Of a DNA stretch of 64,000 nt, positions 11,739-24,839 are shown piece by piece. The stretch's first letter is position 1, and each line of letters begins with the position of its first letter. The stretch is from Ampelocalamus luodianensis (lineage: Eukaryota > Streptophyta > Magnoliopsida > Poales > Poaceae): positions 11,024,671-11,088,670 of the forward strand of contig CM070620.1 of assembly GCA_036346255.1 (NCBI GenBank). Reading direction: 5' to 3'. The translations under genes were made by a program, and so were the position numbers. The notes below the pieces were generated by a model. It did no database searches, was not told the DNA's origin, and saw only the letters and a program-made list of their open reading frames with translations.

Positions 11739-11752
11739 AACCTACCCCTTAA
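11739..11752 (-). promoter_or_regulatory. Gyp1 polypurine tract
   Basis: The plus strand reads aacctaccccttaa directly after the LTR end. On the minus strand it is a purine-rich run just before the LTR start. Confidence 0.6.
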
Positions 11753-11779
11753 GGGAATCTCGACCAGAGATTCGTTTGG

Positions 11780-13426
11780 TCAAGAAAGAGATCGGATAGT
11801 TGGTCTTGAGGTCTTCTTATTTTTCCCATGTGGCTTCACTTTCCGGTGATGACTCCACTGTACCTTGTATGATCCGATGATTACGCTTGGTGACCGCTGC
11901 GACATCCGAATCTTGATTGGTCGCTCCACGAGGTGAGATCTTCTCGAAGATCGAAACTTTCCAAGAAGGTATGGTCTTCGGCGCTTGCAAGCATTTCTCA
12001 AGCGGGATACATGGAAGACATCGTACACGGTGACAAGGCTTCGTAGCTCAGCCGATATGCCACTTCACCTCTTTTGGCTAGAATTTTGTATGGCCCCACA
12101 AATCAGGTGCGAGTTTTCCTTTGTTCGGAATCTTCTTACTCCTCCGAGTGGGTGACCACGAGATTGACCAAGTCTCCTACCTCAGTTTAGATCCTCAACG
12201 GTTATCGTGATAACTCTTTGTCGGGTTTGTGCCACTTTCAGATGTTCCCTTATAGCTTTGACCTTACTTTACGCCTCTTTGATTATCTCAGTCCAAAGAG
12301 CCGATGCTCTCCTACTTCATCCTACGTATGGAGTTCGCATTTTCGCCATACAATGCTTCAAAAGGAGCCATTTGCAAACTAGCTTGATAGCTATTGTTAT
12401 ACGAGAATTCTCATCGACAAATTCTTGTCCCAACTTTGTCCAAATTCAGGCACAGGCTCGGAGCATATCTTCGAGGACTTGATTGGTGCGTTAGTCGACC
12501 ATCTGCTTGAGGATGATAGGCATCATGACTGTTGAGTCCGTGCCTAAGGCTTCATGCATCGCGAGAATCTTGATGTAAATCGAGAACCTCATCGGACACG
12601 ATTTTCTTGGGTACCTGTAGACAAACAATCCTAGCCACATATAACTCGCCAATTGATCGCTTCAGTATGTAGTCTTGACGGGATGAAATGAGCCACTTTG
12701 GTCAACGGTCAATTATTACCCAAATAGAATCATATCTGATTGGGTCCTAGGAAGTCCATGATGAAGTCCATGCCAATCTCTTCCCACTTCCATTCGAATC
12801 GTGAGTGCCGCAACAATCCAAATTGTTCTCGATGTTCGCCTTAACTCGGCGACACACATCGCAATGCGCATTTAACTCAGCAATTTCGCTTCATGTCGAC
12901 CCACCGCATTTCTCCTTCGGATCTGGTACATCTTGGTGCTTCCGGGTGAATGGAGTAAGGCGTTTCATGAGCCTCCTTCGAATTGATTGTTTTAACTCCT
13001 GCCGTTAGGTACACAAATGCGGTTCCCAAACCACAGTTCCTTGTTCATCTTCGTGAATCTCGAGCCTTGCCTCTTCGCATATTCTTCTTGATCTCCTTGA
13101 TGTCATCATCTTCTAGTTGTTTTTCTACGATCTCGACTTTGAAGAGTGGTTGTACTTCCAAAGCATTCACACAACCTTGACCGACAATCTCCAAGTTTAG
13201 ACGCTTAAATTCTTCATGTAGTTCTCGCTGCTGTTCATGCACCATCATGGTATTGCAATATGCCTTTCTGCTCGGGGCATCTCAGAATTACATTTGCTTT
13301 ACTGGTGATAATGGATTCCAAGGTCATAATCCTTTATCAACTCTAGCCATCTTCTCTGCCAGAAGGTTTAATTATGCTGTGTGAATATATACTTGCACTC
13401 TTGTGATCCGTGAAAATCTCACAGTG
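11780..13426 (-). pseudogene. Gyp1 RNase H and integrase remnant
   Basis: Fragments in several frames show, from N to C terminus, a spacer after RNase H (13045-13248, containing NALEVQPLFKVEIVEKQ), an integrase block recognisable at about 12380-12520 (HPQADG, then PRYAPSLCLNLD-like residues) and the C-terminal YDVFHVSRLRNACK motif (11780-12028). That last motif precedes the chromodomain in many gypsy integrases. Frames are shattered by small indels, so the domains can be placed only roughly. An active copy would use it to insert cDNA into the genome. Confidence 0.7.
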
Positions 13427-14595
13427 TTACCAATGAGATAATGCCGCCAGATCTTCAAGGCATGCACAATCGCCGCTAACTCGGATCATGGGTTGATAAT
13501 TCCCTTCATGTGGCCTCAATCGCTGGATGCATAAGCTACTACCTTGCCTTCCCGCATCAATACGCATACGAGACCTTGACGGATGCGTCGCAGAAGATCT
13601 CAAAATCTTTACTGATATCGTAAAACTAACACAGTCCGAGACTAATCTCCTCTTCGAGTCCCGAAAACTTTCTTCACAGGCATCTGTCCAATCAAATTTC
13701 TTTTCCTTCTTCAGAAGTTGAGTCATGGGTCTTGCAATCTTAGAGAAATTTTCAATGGACCTGCGGTAATAACCCGCTAGTCCAAGGAAACTTCTCGCCG
13801 GTGACCGCCTCCGGTTGTTTCCAACTGACACGGCTTCAACCTTGGCAGGATCTACTGCGATTCCTCCTGCTGACACAATATGCCCAAGGAATGCCACTTG
13901 ACTTAGCCAAAATTCACTTTTGCTGAATTTGGCATAGAGTTGATTCTCCCTGAGTTTGTCCAAAGATCATTCGATATGCTTCGTGTTCTTCTTCATCCTT
14001 CGAGTAGATGAGAATGTCATCGATGAAAACAACCACAAACTTATCCAAGAATTCCATGAACACCTTGTTCATCATATTCATGAAATAAGCGTATGTTCAC
14101 AAACCGAAAGACATCATCAGTAAACTCGTAGAGTCCATATCCGTGGTGAAGGTCGTCTTCTAATATCTTCAGTCCGATCTTTAGTTGGTGATAGCGGATC
14201 TCAAATCAATCTTCGAAAGACACTTGCTCCTTTCACCGTGATCAAATGGATCATCTATCCCGGGTAAAGGATATTTGTTCTTGATCGCCACCTCATTGAG
14301 TGATCTGTAATCAACACACATCCTCATGCTATTGTCCTTTTCTTGACGAACAACACCGGTGCTCCCAAGGTGATGAACTGGTCGGATGTAACCTCGCTTG
14401 CGCTTCTTCAATCGCTTTCTTCAATTCCGCTAACTCATTAGCCGGCATTCTATAGGGTCGCCGATATTGGAGCTGTCTGCGGACTAAGTCAATTAAGAAC
14501 ATGACGCCCGATCCGGTGGCATGCCGTAATTCATCGTGAAAGACATCAAGATATTCTCGGACTACGTGTATGTCTTCAAGTTTCACTTCCTTCAT
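13427..14595 (-). pseudogene. Gyp1 reverse transcriptase remnant
   Basis: RT motifs are in order: CVDYRSLNEVAIKNKYPLPG (14181-14411), the catalytic FIDD box at 14016-14027, and NQLYAKFSKSEFWLSQVAFL (13427-13963), followed by the GLAGYYRRSIENFSKIARP thumb/connection block. The upstream fragment (14329-14595) has QYRRPYRMPANELAELKKAI, typical of gypsy RT N-terminal regions. The order and motifs place it in Ty3/gypsy. At least three frameshifts separate the pieces, so the enzyme is dead. Confidence 0.9.
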
Positions 14596-14639
14596 GTTTG
14601 TGAGGATAGAACTTCCATTGGTGCAGGTCTTGGTTTGAA

Positions 14640-14830
14640 CTCAATCAAATTCCTTCTCCATTTGTGAGAGTGATAGACCTATTGGCACATCTATTTGTCC
14701 ATGATTCTTGGCTAACCAATCCATTCCAAGAATAACGTCGGACCTTGGGAATGCAAGACTATCAAGTCCGCTAGGAAGGATACTCGGATATTTCAAGGGT
14801 GAGGTTCGGGCATAAAGAACTAGTTCTCAT
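14640..14830 (-). pseudogene. Gyp1 aspartic protease remnant (C-terminal part)
   Basis: The minus strand reads DVILGMDWLAKNHGQIDVPI at about 14650-14740, the conserved end of a gypsy retropepsin, then runs towards the RT. The catalytic DTG-like part upstream is not clear because of indels. Confidence 0.7.
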
Positions 14831-15079
14831 TTCGAGCCCGGGAATGGATTATCATGGGATTTGCTAAGGAAGATATTGATAACCCATTTTTGCCTACAAA
14901 TTTATTTGACACGAAAGAATGCGGTTCGGAATCAAATAGCACCAAGCCGTATTGAATTGACAAGAAACATACCAAGCACAACATCCGGTCTTTGCAGGCT
15001 TCCTCGCCGTGACGTGGTTCACACGTCCCTTGATGAACCGCCCGACGGCTGGCGCGCCGCCGCTGGTTGTGGCTCTGGT

Positions 15080-16120
15080 GCTTGGCTTGAAGACGCCACG
15101 CTCGCCGCTTCTTGGGGCATCTGTTGGCATAGTGGCTGCTTTCATTGCGGTGGAAACAGTCACTCGCACCGAGGGGCGGAGCTCTTCACAAAATTGTCCT
15201 CCGGTTGATGCGCCGCGAAGTTGGAGGTGTTAGGGCGCCGATTACGCACCGGCTCGGATGTGGAAGATCGAACTTCCCACGCCGCGGTGTCGCGGCCGAA
15301 TGAAACGAGGCTTGGGAAAGCCTCTGCGTTGAACTCGGGCGCCATCCTCCGCTTGCTTCTCCATCTCGTGATGCTTGGCCTCCTAGCGGATTGCCTTGTC
15401 CACCAACCGTTGGAAGCCGGTGAAGTTCGGGAGATGAGTTGGACAGAGATATCGCCGTTGAGTCCTCCAGAACCTTTCTTGCCGTTCTTCATCTCGCCAC
15501 ATCATCGGTATAGCGAGCCAACCGGTTGAAGCGGTGGAGATACTCGCCACCGAAGCGATTGCCTTGGCGAAGGGCATGGAACTCCTTCTTCTTCAATGTC
15601 ATCTGCCGGTAGGAATGTGTGCATGACGGAAGGCTCGACGAACTCGCCCCACGAGATGGCACGGGCGTTGGCGTGTGAGATGCGTAAATTGTCCCACCAT
15701 TCGGCCGGTCCGTTGAGTGATGAGTTGCGACGAGTGACCTCTCGCGATCCGTGCATTGCGCGATGTCCGATTTCTTTCGATGGCACGGCCAATCGCCGGC
15801 ATCCATCGGCTCGGCTGGCGGCCGAGAATGTCGAGGACGATACGCATGAACTCGACATGGTCACCCACGAAAGGTGTGCCGTGCTCGAGTTGCGCGGTAG
15901 CTGCCGTTACTGGTTGTTACGGCGTTGTTGAGCGATCGAGCCAACAATTCAATAAGGTGAGTTTGATTGGTCATCATCCGCGCAATCCGGTCCCCGGCCT
16001 TTGGTGGGGGGAGGTTCTTGAACATGTTGTTCATGGTTGTCAGATTCCGCCTGCTCCGACCTCGATGCTGCCATTTCCTGTGCGGGTGTTCACCATCTGC
16101 TTGAATTTTCCAAAGACTTA
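15080..16120 (-). pseudogene. Gyp1 gag remnant
   Basis: Pieces of a gypsy Gag are spread over several frames. They include GPAEWWDNLRISHANARAIS (15502-15864 region), FHALRQGNRFGGEYLHRFNR (15489-15806) and NGDISVQLIS (15160-15492). A zinc knuckle lies near 15108-15150, where CFHRNESSHYANRCP has Arg in place of the second Cys (a TGC to CGC change). Gag would form particles. The repeated frameshifts make expression impossible. Confidence 0.8.
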
Positions 16121-17051
16121 GGAAAGGGAAGAAAAGGTTGCACTAAGGGGAAGTAAATTTATATTAGCCCAAAAAGCACACCAATACAAGACAAAGAATC
16201 CAAATTTCTTTTCAAAGTAGTTCTTTATTTTATTCATTTGATTATGGCTACCACAAAGGTTAGTAGCTCATAATTCGCAGCCTAATCGAATAACTAGGGA
16301 AAGCAAACATCTAAAATGGTGGAAGTAAAACATCTATGGGGTGGATGGGGTGTAGTCGGGGGAGTTGCAGGTGATGCCTTGGCCCTTTTTGTACAGAGCC
16401 AATTCGAAACCTGCGCCTTGACCTCTCTCTGCGCCTCTAGCCTCCCCGAACAAGATACACTGTCCGGGTGTTGCCATAGGCGTAATCCATCGCCTTGGCT
16501 AACTCCACACAGTGGGTGATCTCCTGATATCCTCATTCTCGATCGAGTCAAGGCACCGCCAGCCGAGTGGGGATGTGCATGGGATAGTCTTGGAATGCGA
16601 TATCCGAAAATGGGCGTCGTGAGGTGTAGAAGTCGGCGTGACGGCTTCTCTTGCCGCATCTTGATGCCGTCCTCGAAAGTCTCCGACGCATTGGGGCGTC
16701 GAAGATGTGGAAGGATGTATCCGACGCTAAGTTAGAGTAGAGGATAACCTCCACTCTCCAGCGCTCCTCCCGTCCCACGATATACTTGTATCTGGTATGT
16801 GGGTCTCTTCGTGAAACTCGATGCTGATCATCTTCCATAGGATATCCGCCCATTCTCCAGCGTAGACTCCATGGGAGATACTGGGTGTCTCTCGGCCATC
16901 TACAATTTTAGAAAGGACAAGAGTTTAGAAATCTTTTAATAGAGAAAGGAAGAGTAAGACTGGAAGACAATAAATAGTTTGTAAATTTTTGAAAAATAGT
17001 CCTTAATGGTTTTACCAATTCTACAGTGGGCCACGACCTCTGAAATGATAT
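16121..17051 (-). other. Gyp1 5' leader
   Basis: This is non-coding sequence between the primer-binding site and gag. Only chance frames are present. Confidence 0.6.
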
Positions 17052-17063
17052 GGCTCGATACCA
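17052..17063 (-). promoter_or_regulatory. Gyp1 primer-binding site (tRNA-iMet type)
   Basis: The minus strand reads TGGTATCGAGCC four bases after the LTR end. This is close to TGGTATCAGAGC, the standard initiator methionine tRNA complement, with one base lost. Confidence 0.75.
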
Positions 17064-17067
17064 CTTT

Positions 17068-20000
17068 TGTCGAACCCGGAGCGAAGGATCCCGAATTCTC
17101 GTGTTCAAACACCACCCGAGGATTTCAGTGTACACAGCCTCACAAAAATGAATATCACATTCATATCACGAAACGTAAATGGCATTAAATAAATAATGCT
17201 TAATACAAATAAGTCGAATAATAATATCAAATGTCAAATGATAAACACAGAAACAACATAATAGTGGAAGCCACACGATGCGCCACAGCAATCGCGGGTC
17301 GAAAGGCCTACTCGTCCGGTCCTCACCACAAGATAGCAGATCTTCTCCGAATAAGATTTATTCAGCAAGAGTGAGCACTACTACCGTGCTGCAAGTCACA
17401 CCAATATTGAATTTAAATGCATGCATAAGGAAACAAGTGAGTATGGCAGGGGTTGTTTTGCATAACAAAAGATTTCGATTTGAATAAGTATAGTAGTTTC
17501 TAAGGCAATTTTATACTATGGATAAAATCATATTTTGAAATGACCATGATATAATGTGGATAACCTCCAAGGATAAAGTGAAGGATCCTCTAACACTTGG
17601 CTTCCCGCCCAAATTTTCATAAGGAGTAGCCATCCTCAACATTTAATAAAGCATTTAAAACCAAAAACAATTCTAACTTTAAGTGGCCTGCTAGCATGTC
17701 CATGACATGACGCGCTATTCGAATAGTTTCTACTCTGCAGAGTTGGTACAACTTTACCCACACGAGGTGATATGCTCGTTATGTCGGCCAATTCACGCTT
17801 CCGTAGGCGTGTGGCTGAGCAATTACTATGAGGCCTTTACAATGTTTTATCCTAGTACATTCATGCCCGCTAAGGTTTCGCCTTTGACCGACTCCTCCTA
17901 AGCCCCTCTTGCGCCAAGTGGGAATAAAACGTCAAACCGACACCCACAAAATCACATGACATAAATATACTAGGACATCACAAATTAGTTAGCCAAATCC
18001 CGCCCATACGGACATGTGGTGATGCGTTATGGCATAGCAATGAGCGGCTCAAAGACCGGTCCTCAATTGACTTGGGCGTCATTCCTACAACCCATGGGCC
18101 TTGATCTTAACGGATCAAACCGTGCATAAACTGCACCCACCATTCCACCATTTCACCCAAGTCCAAACCTATTTTGATTTTATTTTGAATAAAAACTTTA
18201 TTTTTAAACTCATGTGGTAAGACAATACCACGATGTCAAGTTGAAAACAATTTGTAGAAATCTGTAAACCTCCCAAATTCTCAGAAATGTGGACTAAGCT
18301 TGGCTAAGCATATATTTGAATTTTGGTAATATCTTGCCTATGGTATCAAGGTAGTCGATACAACATTCAAATTTGGCCACACAATAACATATGGAATTAA
18401 CTATATGTAAAACAGGATATTAAAATATTTATAACAACATATGCATGCAATAAGGAATTTAAAACTGAAAATAACTTAAAATAATAGGGCAATATGGTCA
18501 ATGGTGTAACTTGCCTTGTTCGATGTCTTGGAATTCTAAATCTTGAGATAGATCGAACTCTCCTGAGTCGTCGATTCTATACTGAAAATACGACAAATTC
18601 AATATGCAAATTCAAATAAATTCAAAACATAGCTCAAATTAACTCCAAACTGAAATATTTTGGTTTAGTTAGCTAGATTATAATTTTATATAAATTTTGC
18701 AATTTGAATCACTCAATTTGGAGTTCATATGCAAAAGTTATGAATTTTTAAAGTTTATAACTAAATCTGAAATTTTATTGAATTTCCAGAATTATTTTCC
18801 TACTGAAAATCCATTTATTGCGCAATGATTACATCAGCTCTGTATTTCAGAAAATAAAAGATTTAAAATTCATTTCTGACAGGTGGGCCTCATGAGTCAG
18901 TGACTCGGCCCATGTGGACCAAGTCCACTGAGCTTTGGGACGACGGGCGCGGTGGACCACGCCACGTATGCGTGTGCGTGGGTGCTGACATGGCGCCACG
19001 CGGGCCGTATCGCCGAGGTGGCGCCGCAGTGGTGAACGCGTGGCGTTGCCACGTCGGCACCGGCGGAGGCGCGCGACGGTGACCAAGGAACCGCGATCGG
19101 CGGCGCGCGCGCCGTGGCGAGATGCTAGAAAGGAAGAACGAGCGACGAGGAGCATGTTGGTTACCGAGGTGGTGCGAGGAGTGAAGGTATCGCCGACGAC
19201 GAAGGAGAAGGCGGCGGCGAGGTAATCGTCGTCCGAGGTTGAGGTTCCCGGCTCCGGGCGAAGTGGAGGTGACCACCGGGTTCGCAAGAGGATGACGATG
19301 CCGACGGCGCGACGGAAGGACGCGGCGGTGTCGGCGGCGCTGAATGAAGCTCCAAGCTTCACGGTTGCGCGACGAAAACTTCAATTCAAGGCGCTAGAGA
19401 CGAAGCAGTGGCAATGGTTGGTGGCGTTGGGACCGGTGGGAAATGCGCCCGGGCTTCCTTTATAGGCATCGGGAGCTCGGGCGGCGTGGAGGAGGTGGGG
19501 GTCATGGCGGCGATTTCGGCGGACGTGGGTGAAACCGGCGCGGAGAAAGGGGGAAGAAGGTGGGGAACGGGGCGGTTGGGCGCGGTGAAGCCGTTGCGCA
19601 CGTACTTGCGTGAGGAGGGGGAGAGAATCGTGGCGGAGACCGAGCTCCTGTGCGGCGAAAATGGCGGCGCTGACTCAGTCGCGCGAAGAAGAAGGAGCGA
19701 GGAAGAAGAAGAAACGAAGGCCGTTGGATTTGATCCAATGGTTGCGGCTAACTGAGAGTAGAAGAGCGTGGAGGAATCCTGGTCGTAGGATTTAGATTGA
19801 AGGGTTTAGATTAGAAGGTTTTAAGTCTCCGAAGCGGTACGAAGATCTCGCCGTTAGATCAAGATCGCACGGCTCATATTGTTGAGGATATTCGGACCGT
19901 GCGGTGGTTAAACAAGATCTTGACCGTTGGTTCTTGATCCAGCGGTGGAGATAAGACGAGGCGCGTGTGGGAGGCGCGTGCGTTGGATTTTAATCCAACG

Positions 20001-20392
20001 GTGGATGGATAAGGTGAGAGAGAGGGTGCGGCGGCTGGGCTGTGCGGGCCACGCGCGGGAGTGAGTTTGTGCCGGAGGCCGGAGCCTTTGGGTTTCGGCC
20101 CAAACACTGTTAGAGGTTTTCTTTTGCTTTTCTATTTGTTTTAATCCTGATAATTCATAATAGCTTTAGAAAATAGCAAAATACTTCCAAAAATTATGGA
20201 AAAATTCACAGAAATTCCCATACTCATTCTGGACTTAATAAAATTATTTCCAACTATTTGTTGGCTTTTAATTTTGCAAATAAATTTGATTTAGCTTTAA
20301 AATATTTATAAAAAGCTTTTAAAAATTCAGGAAAAACCACAAACATAAATAAACTTTTAAATTTTACTGAAATTGAAAATTGGGCTGTTACA
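17068..20392 (-). repeat. Gyp1 5' LTR
   Basis: Second LTR copy, tgtcgaacccgg to gggctgttaca. It has a TATA box at 19457-19466 (cctttatagg on the plus strand), in the same relative place as in the left LTR. Differences from the left LTR are mostly short deletions at C/G-rich steps. Confidence 0.9.
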
Positions 20393-21865
20393 CACGATGA
20401 ACAGGAAAATCAGCTCGGGTTCCAAAATGAAAATCGACATAACTTTTGATCCGTAAGGCCAAAACCCACAAAATTTGAGACACATCTTCTCTAAGATATT
20501 AGAAACCTATTACAATAAAAAATCACAGAGATCCATGCCAAAGTTTTGATCTTTTTCAGTTTTACCGAAGGAAGGTTCAAAACCGAGCAAAAACGAAAAA
20601 CATGATCTAAAACTTGCTCGTGGGAGATTGATGATCTTGATGATCCTAGATGTATTCCCACACATCACAGCAAGGTAGAAGAGGGCAAGAAATCAACCAA
20701 AAACTCACGGATCAAAGAAAGACTCAAAATCACCAAATAGAGAGAAGAAAGAACACAAAGAGACACATCTTTGGAAAATCATCCATAGATTAATTCATGA
20801 TGTTGCTGGTTATAGCCACTCCCTCAAGGAGGACAAGAGCTCAATCCATAAGCACTCTCTCAACTCATCTCTCTAGAACCCTAAGCATCTCTCTTTCTTC
20901 TCTAAGTCCCTAAACCAAACTAGGGTTTACAAATGGAGTTCTTGGGGACTGTATGGCAGCACCCCTCCTATTTATACTAGAGGCCTAGCTTCTACAAGAT
21001 TTTCTCTAATAGGCTCCCGTTAAGGCCTAACACAAACGGGACACTTACGCACGCATTTTAAAGCGTCGTATCCATCATCTCTTGACCTAAACCTCTTAAC
21101 CTTGCGTCGTCCCGCGCCGCGGTTTAGCCAAAAGTCACAAGGTGATATTTGGTGAAATTACCAAAATACCCCTTCTCGACCCTTCTCCATGGACCGAGTC
21201 CAATCCTGTCGAAGCAATCGCCTGCTCCGCCACGTGTAGGTTGATCAACGGCTCTCATCATGTCAGCAAGTCTCTCCCGTCCGGATCCCACCGGAACCAC
21301 CAAGGCACTTGCACCGACCCTCGACCGCTTGATCAACCCGTCGCACCGAACTGCCCATTCGGTCATCCTCGTCCATTCTGCGCCACGCTTGAGCCACTTG
21401 ACCTCACTCGGCATCCAAGATCGTTCTGGACCTCATCTCTCCAAGCTTAGTCCCGATCCTCTCGCCGTTGACCGTCATTGACCTTCAAGACACCTACACA
21501 GCAATAGACAGAGAAATCATCTCCGGGAACAAGTTCTTCACAACTCGACCAACGTCAGTGAAAACATGTAATATGCAATACATATGCAAAGACAAACAAG
21601 GATATGACTTATCCCAAAATCACTTAGCCAATAAAATCATCAATCAGCACATAGCCGGTCAGACCGCCATTCAATGGCTAGTCGACCATACCGACCGATC
21701 GACCGCTAATTACAAGCGGTCGCCGACGTGCTATATTTGATCCGTCCGACTGAGCACAAAGCAAATTAAACCTTTGTCGAAAACGCGTGAAACGACAAAC
21801 CAAAAGTGCCATTGCCAATTGTAACATCACCTTAAGATCGTGAGCATATCCGTATGATATCCACA
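20393..21865 (-). repeat. Cop2 3' LTR, proximal part
   Basis: It continues the interrupted LTR and ends gatatccaca, so the minus-strand LTR starts TGTGGATATC next to the polypurine tract. It includes the promoter and transcribed part of the LTR. Confidence 0.75.
20967..20976 (-). promoter_or_regulatory. TATA box of the Cop2 LTR
   Basis: The plus strand reads cctatttata, so the minus strand reads TATAAATAGG. This is a strong plant TATA box inside the U3 part of the LTR. A CT-rich stretch follows on the transcribed side. Confidence 0.65.
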
Positions 21866-21880
21866 ATCTCCCCCTTGATG
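21866..21880 (-). promoter_or_regulatory. Cop2 polypurine tract
   Basis: The plus strand reads atctcccccttgatg beside the LTR end at 21865. On the minus strand this gives CAAGGGGGAGAT directly before TGTGG, a typical copia tract. Confidence 0.85.
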
Positions 21881-23383
21881 AACACATTGGCAATCTCCCA
21901 GAAAATGTAAGTTTGTGGTTTGAAAAGTAAAGAATTCGTCGTTTTCGCGCAAAGACACAACTTGGTCCATAAGCAAGAGAAAGGCATGGAAATGACCAAG
22001 CTAGCTTCAGAATAACTAAGGCAAGTGAGATAAGGCAACAGAAGGCACAAAAGCTTCAATTTCCAGAAAATCGCCAAAAATTTCACTTAAGGTCCATATG
22101 AAAGAACAATTGTTCTATATGACCTTCGATCCTTGTGAGTTTTCAAGAATTGCAATTCAAATTCAGAACATGCAATAAAACCAAGAGAATGCAATAGAGA
22201 TACTCCCACTCGCAATGATCACCAATTTTCAAAAACAAATCACTTTCTCCACAAGACTCCAAAAAACTCTATAACTACATTTTTACCAATCTTTCTCCCC
22301 CTTTGACAATGCATTCATCAAGATACATGGAAGAAGATAGAGCATGAATGGAATGGAATGACTGTAATTTTTTTATTTTTTATTTTTTAGCAACAGGAGC
22401 CATGAGAATTATCCAAGAAGGCTAGACAAGTTTTACACCAAGCCATATTATGGAAAGTAGCAATGTTCCATCATGGCAAAATATATATAGCAAGCTAAAG
22501 CCAACAGAGCAATAATCTAAGCTGAAATAAAGGCTTAGCATGAAAAGATGCTCAAGATCATAGTGTAACTAAAGGTATCAAAAAATGAGTCAAGTCATGT
22601 CTATAAGCAAAATGGAGCCAGAAACTAGAAAAAGAGTAAATTTTGAGCAATATGAGTTCAATTTTGAATCAAATTGTTCAAGGATTTGGAATTTAACACA
22701 TTTTAGCATTTTGCTGAAAGACTTCAGGTTTTATCTTAATAAAGCAAGTCCTGGACTAGGAGCCATCCACAACTGCCTCCTAAGCTTCAACCAAAAGACA
22801 ATTTGTTTTCTTAGCATTGTGCTAGATCTCAAGTCTTGCCCCGACCATCCCAAGCAAGAAGCTTAAGAGAGTGATCTAGGTCATCCAAAACTCCCCCTGA
22901 GTTCATGCCTAGTGCAATGGCAAGCCGTCTCATGAGAAAGAATTGGTGAGATCAGTTTTTTCGCACATAAAAGCTCATTTTTCATTTGCTTGACCTAAGA
23001 AGTTCCAGAGCTCATTACAAAACTCATATCAGATTCAAGACTCAATTAAGCGTATATGACATGGCGTGAATCATAAGAGGATCACTATGGCAAAACTAGT
23101 CGCAAGAGCCAAGGAGTCATGTTTTGATACAATTTGCTCATATATAACAAAACTAGCATGGCAAAAGCTAAGCTACACATGAAAAGCCACAACAGAAGTC
23201 TAAGCACACTAGCATAAGACATGGCAAGGTATAAAGTATGAAATCATGTCATACAAGGATAATAATCAAAGCTCCACGAAATTATATTACAATGCAAGTT
23301 GTTGATTTTAAAATGTATTATGATACAATGAATGCAAAAAGAGCAAACTTCCCCTCAAAACAGGCCAAAAGGACTAATAACCC
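21881..23383 (-). other. Cop2 long 3' spacer
   Basis: About 1.5 kb lie between the RNase H end and the polypurine tract. Only short chance frames are seen, and I found no env-like frame. Long spacers here are usual in SIRE/Maximus elements. Confidence 0.6.
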
Positions 23384-24839
23384 TTAACTCTCCCCGCAAA
23401 GTAGCAAAACGAGAAGAATCAAGAGCCTTAGTGAAAATATCAGCAACCTGCTGCTCAGACTCAACAAAATGAAGCACAACATCACCTTTCTCAACATGGT
23501 CTCTAAGAAAATAATATCGAATATCAATGTACTTGGTCCTAGAGTGTTACACTGGATTTTTGGCAATGTTTATGGCACTAGTGTTGTCACAGAAAAGAGG
23601 AACACTATCCAAAAACAACCCATAGTCCCGCAAAGTAGACAAGATCCAAAGAACCTGAGAGCAACTGCTTGCTGCAGCTACATACTCAGCCTCGGCAGTG
23701 GACTGTGCAACAGAGGACTGTTTTCGATAAGACCAAGAAATAAGAGATGTGCCCAAGAAATGACAAGTGTCATAAGTACTCTTCCTATCCACTCTACACC
23801 CCGCAAAATCAGCATCAGAAAAAGCCTGAATAGAGAGAGCAGAATCAGAAGAAAACCAGAGTCCAAAGTCAAGAGTGTCTTGGAGGTACCTGAATATGCG
23901 CTGCACTGCTTGATGATGAGAAGCATGAGGAGAAGCCTGAAATTGAGCGCACAGACACACAGCGAATTGTATGTCCGGCCTCGACGCTGTGAGGTAGAGG
24001 AGAGAGCCGATCATGCTGCGGTACTCCTTCTGATCCACGGGCTCTCCATCCTCATCAGGGTCCAGCACAGTGGTTGTGGCAATGGGAGTAGACATTGGCC
24101 TACTGCTCCCCATGTCGAAGCACCGAAGAAGGTCCTTTGTATACTTACTTTGATGAATGAAAGTGTCTTCTTTCAGTTGCTTGACTTGAAGACCAAGGAA
24201 GAAGGTCAATTTTCCCATCATGCTCATCTCGAACTCTCTGCTCATAGAATCTGAAAATTTAGACACCAAAGCATTAGAAGAACCACCGAATATGATATCA
24301 TCCACATAAATCTGAACTAATAGAAAGTCAATGCCATGCCTGAGAGTGAACAAGGTTTTATCAATCATTCCCATTTTGAACTCATTATTAAGCAAGAAAC
24401 TCTTAAGCCTATCATACCAAGCTCTAGGGGCTTGCTTTAAACCATATAAGGCTCTAGAGAGTTTAAAAACATGGTTTGGGAACTTGTGATTTTCAAAGCC
24501 GGGTGGTTGCTTGACATAGACCTCTTTTTCTATGAAACCATTAAGAAAAGCACTTTTGACATCCATTTGAAAAAGTTTAAAACCCTTAGAAGATGCAAAA
24601 GCTAGAAAAATGTGAATGGCTTCTAATCTGGCTACAGGAGCAAAGGTCTTTTCAAAATCTAAGCCTTCTACCTGGGAATAATCTTGAGCTACAAGCCTAG
24701 CCTTGTTGCGAACTACCAACCCATCCTCACTTTGCTTGTTTTTGAAAACCCATTTGGTTCCAATTACATTATAATTAGGTGAAAGTTCAACTAAGGTCCA
24801 GACTTTGTTTCTTTCAAAATTTTCAAGTTCTTCATGCAT
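23384..24839 (-). pseudogene. Cop2 reverse transcriptase and RNase H
   Basis: A 430-codon frame (23547-24839) holds almost the whole RT and most of RNase H. It shows KLFQMDVKSAFLNGFIEKEV, the catalytic YVDD box at 24297-24308, TASRPDIQFAVCLCAQF and the RNase H blocks DADFAGCRVDRKSTYDTCHF and SVAQSTAEAEYVAAASSC. The frame ends early in KNPV followed by a stop, and the last RNase H residues continue in another frame to about 23384. A stop also separates it from the integrase. It is therefore close to intact but not functional as one polyprotein. Confidence 0.93.

Larger units (their letters stand above)
8446..20392 (-). mobile_element. Ty3/gypsy retrotransposon Gyp1, complete but broken
   Basis: Two LTRs of about 3.3 kb (8446-11738 and 17068-20392) enclose 5.3 kb. 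On the minus strand this reads primer-binding site, gag, protease, RT, RNase H and integrase, the Ty3/gypsy order. Both LTRs start tgtcgaaccc and end ttaca. The size and style match long-LTR rice gypsy families such as RIRE3/RIRE8, though I could not confirm a family. The flanks (gcttt and cacga) do not match, so no target duplication is visible. Many one- to three-base indels break every frame. Confidence 0.9.

Noticed and set aside
23469..24254. 261-codon plus-strand frame
   Set aside because: It is the antisense shadow of the Cop2 reverse transcriptase and RNase H.
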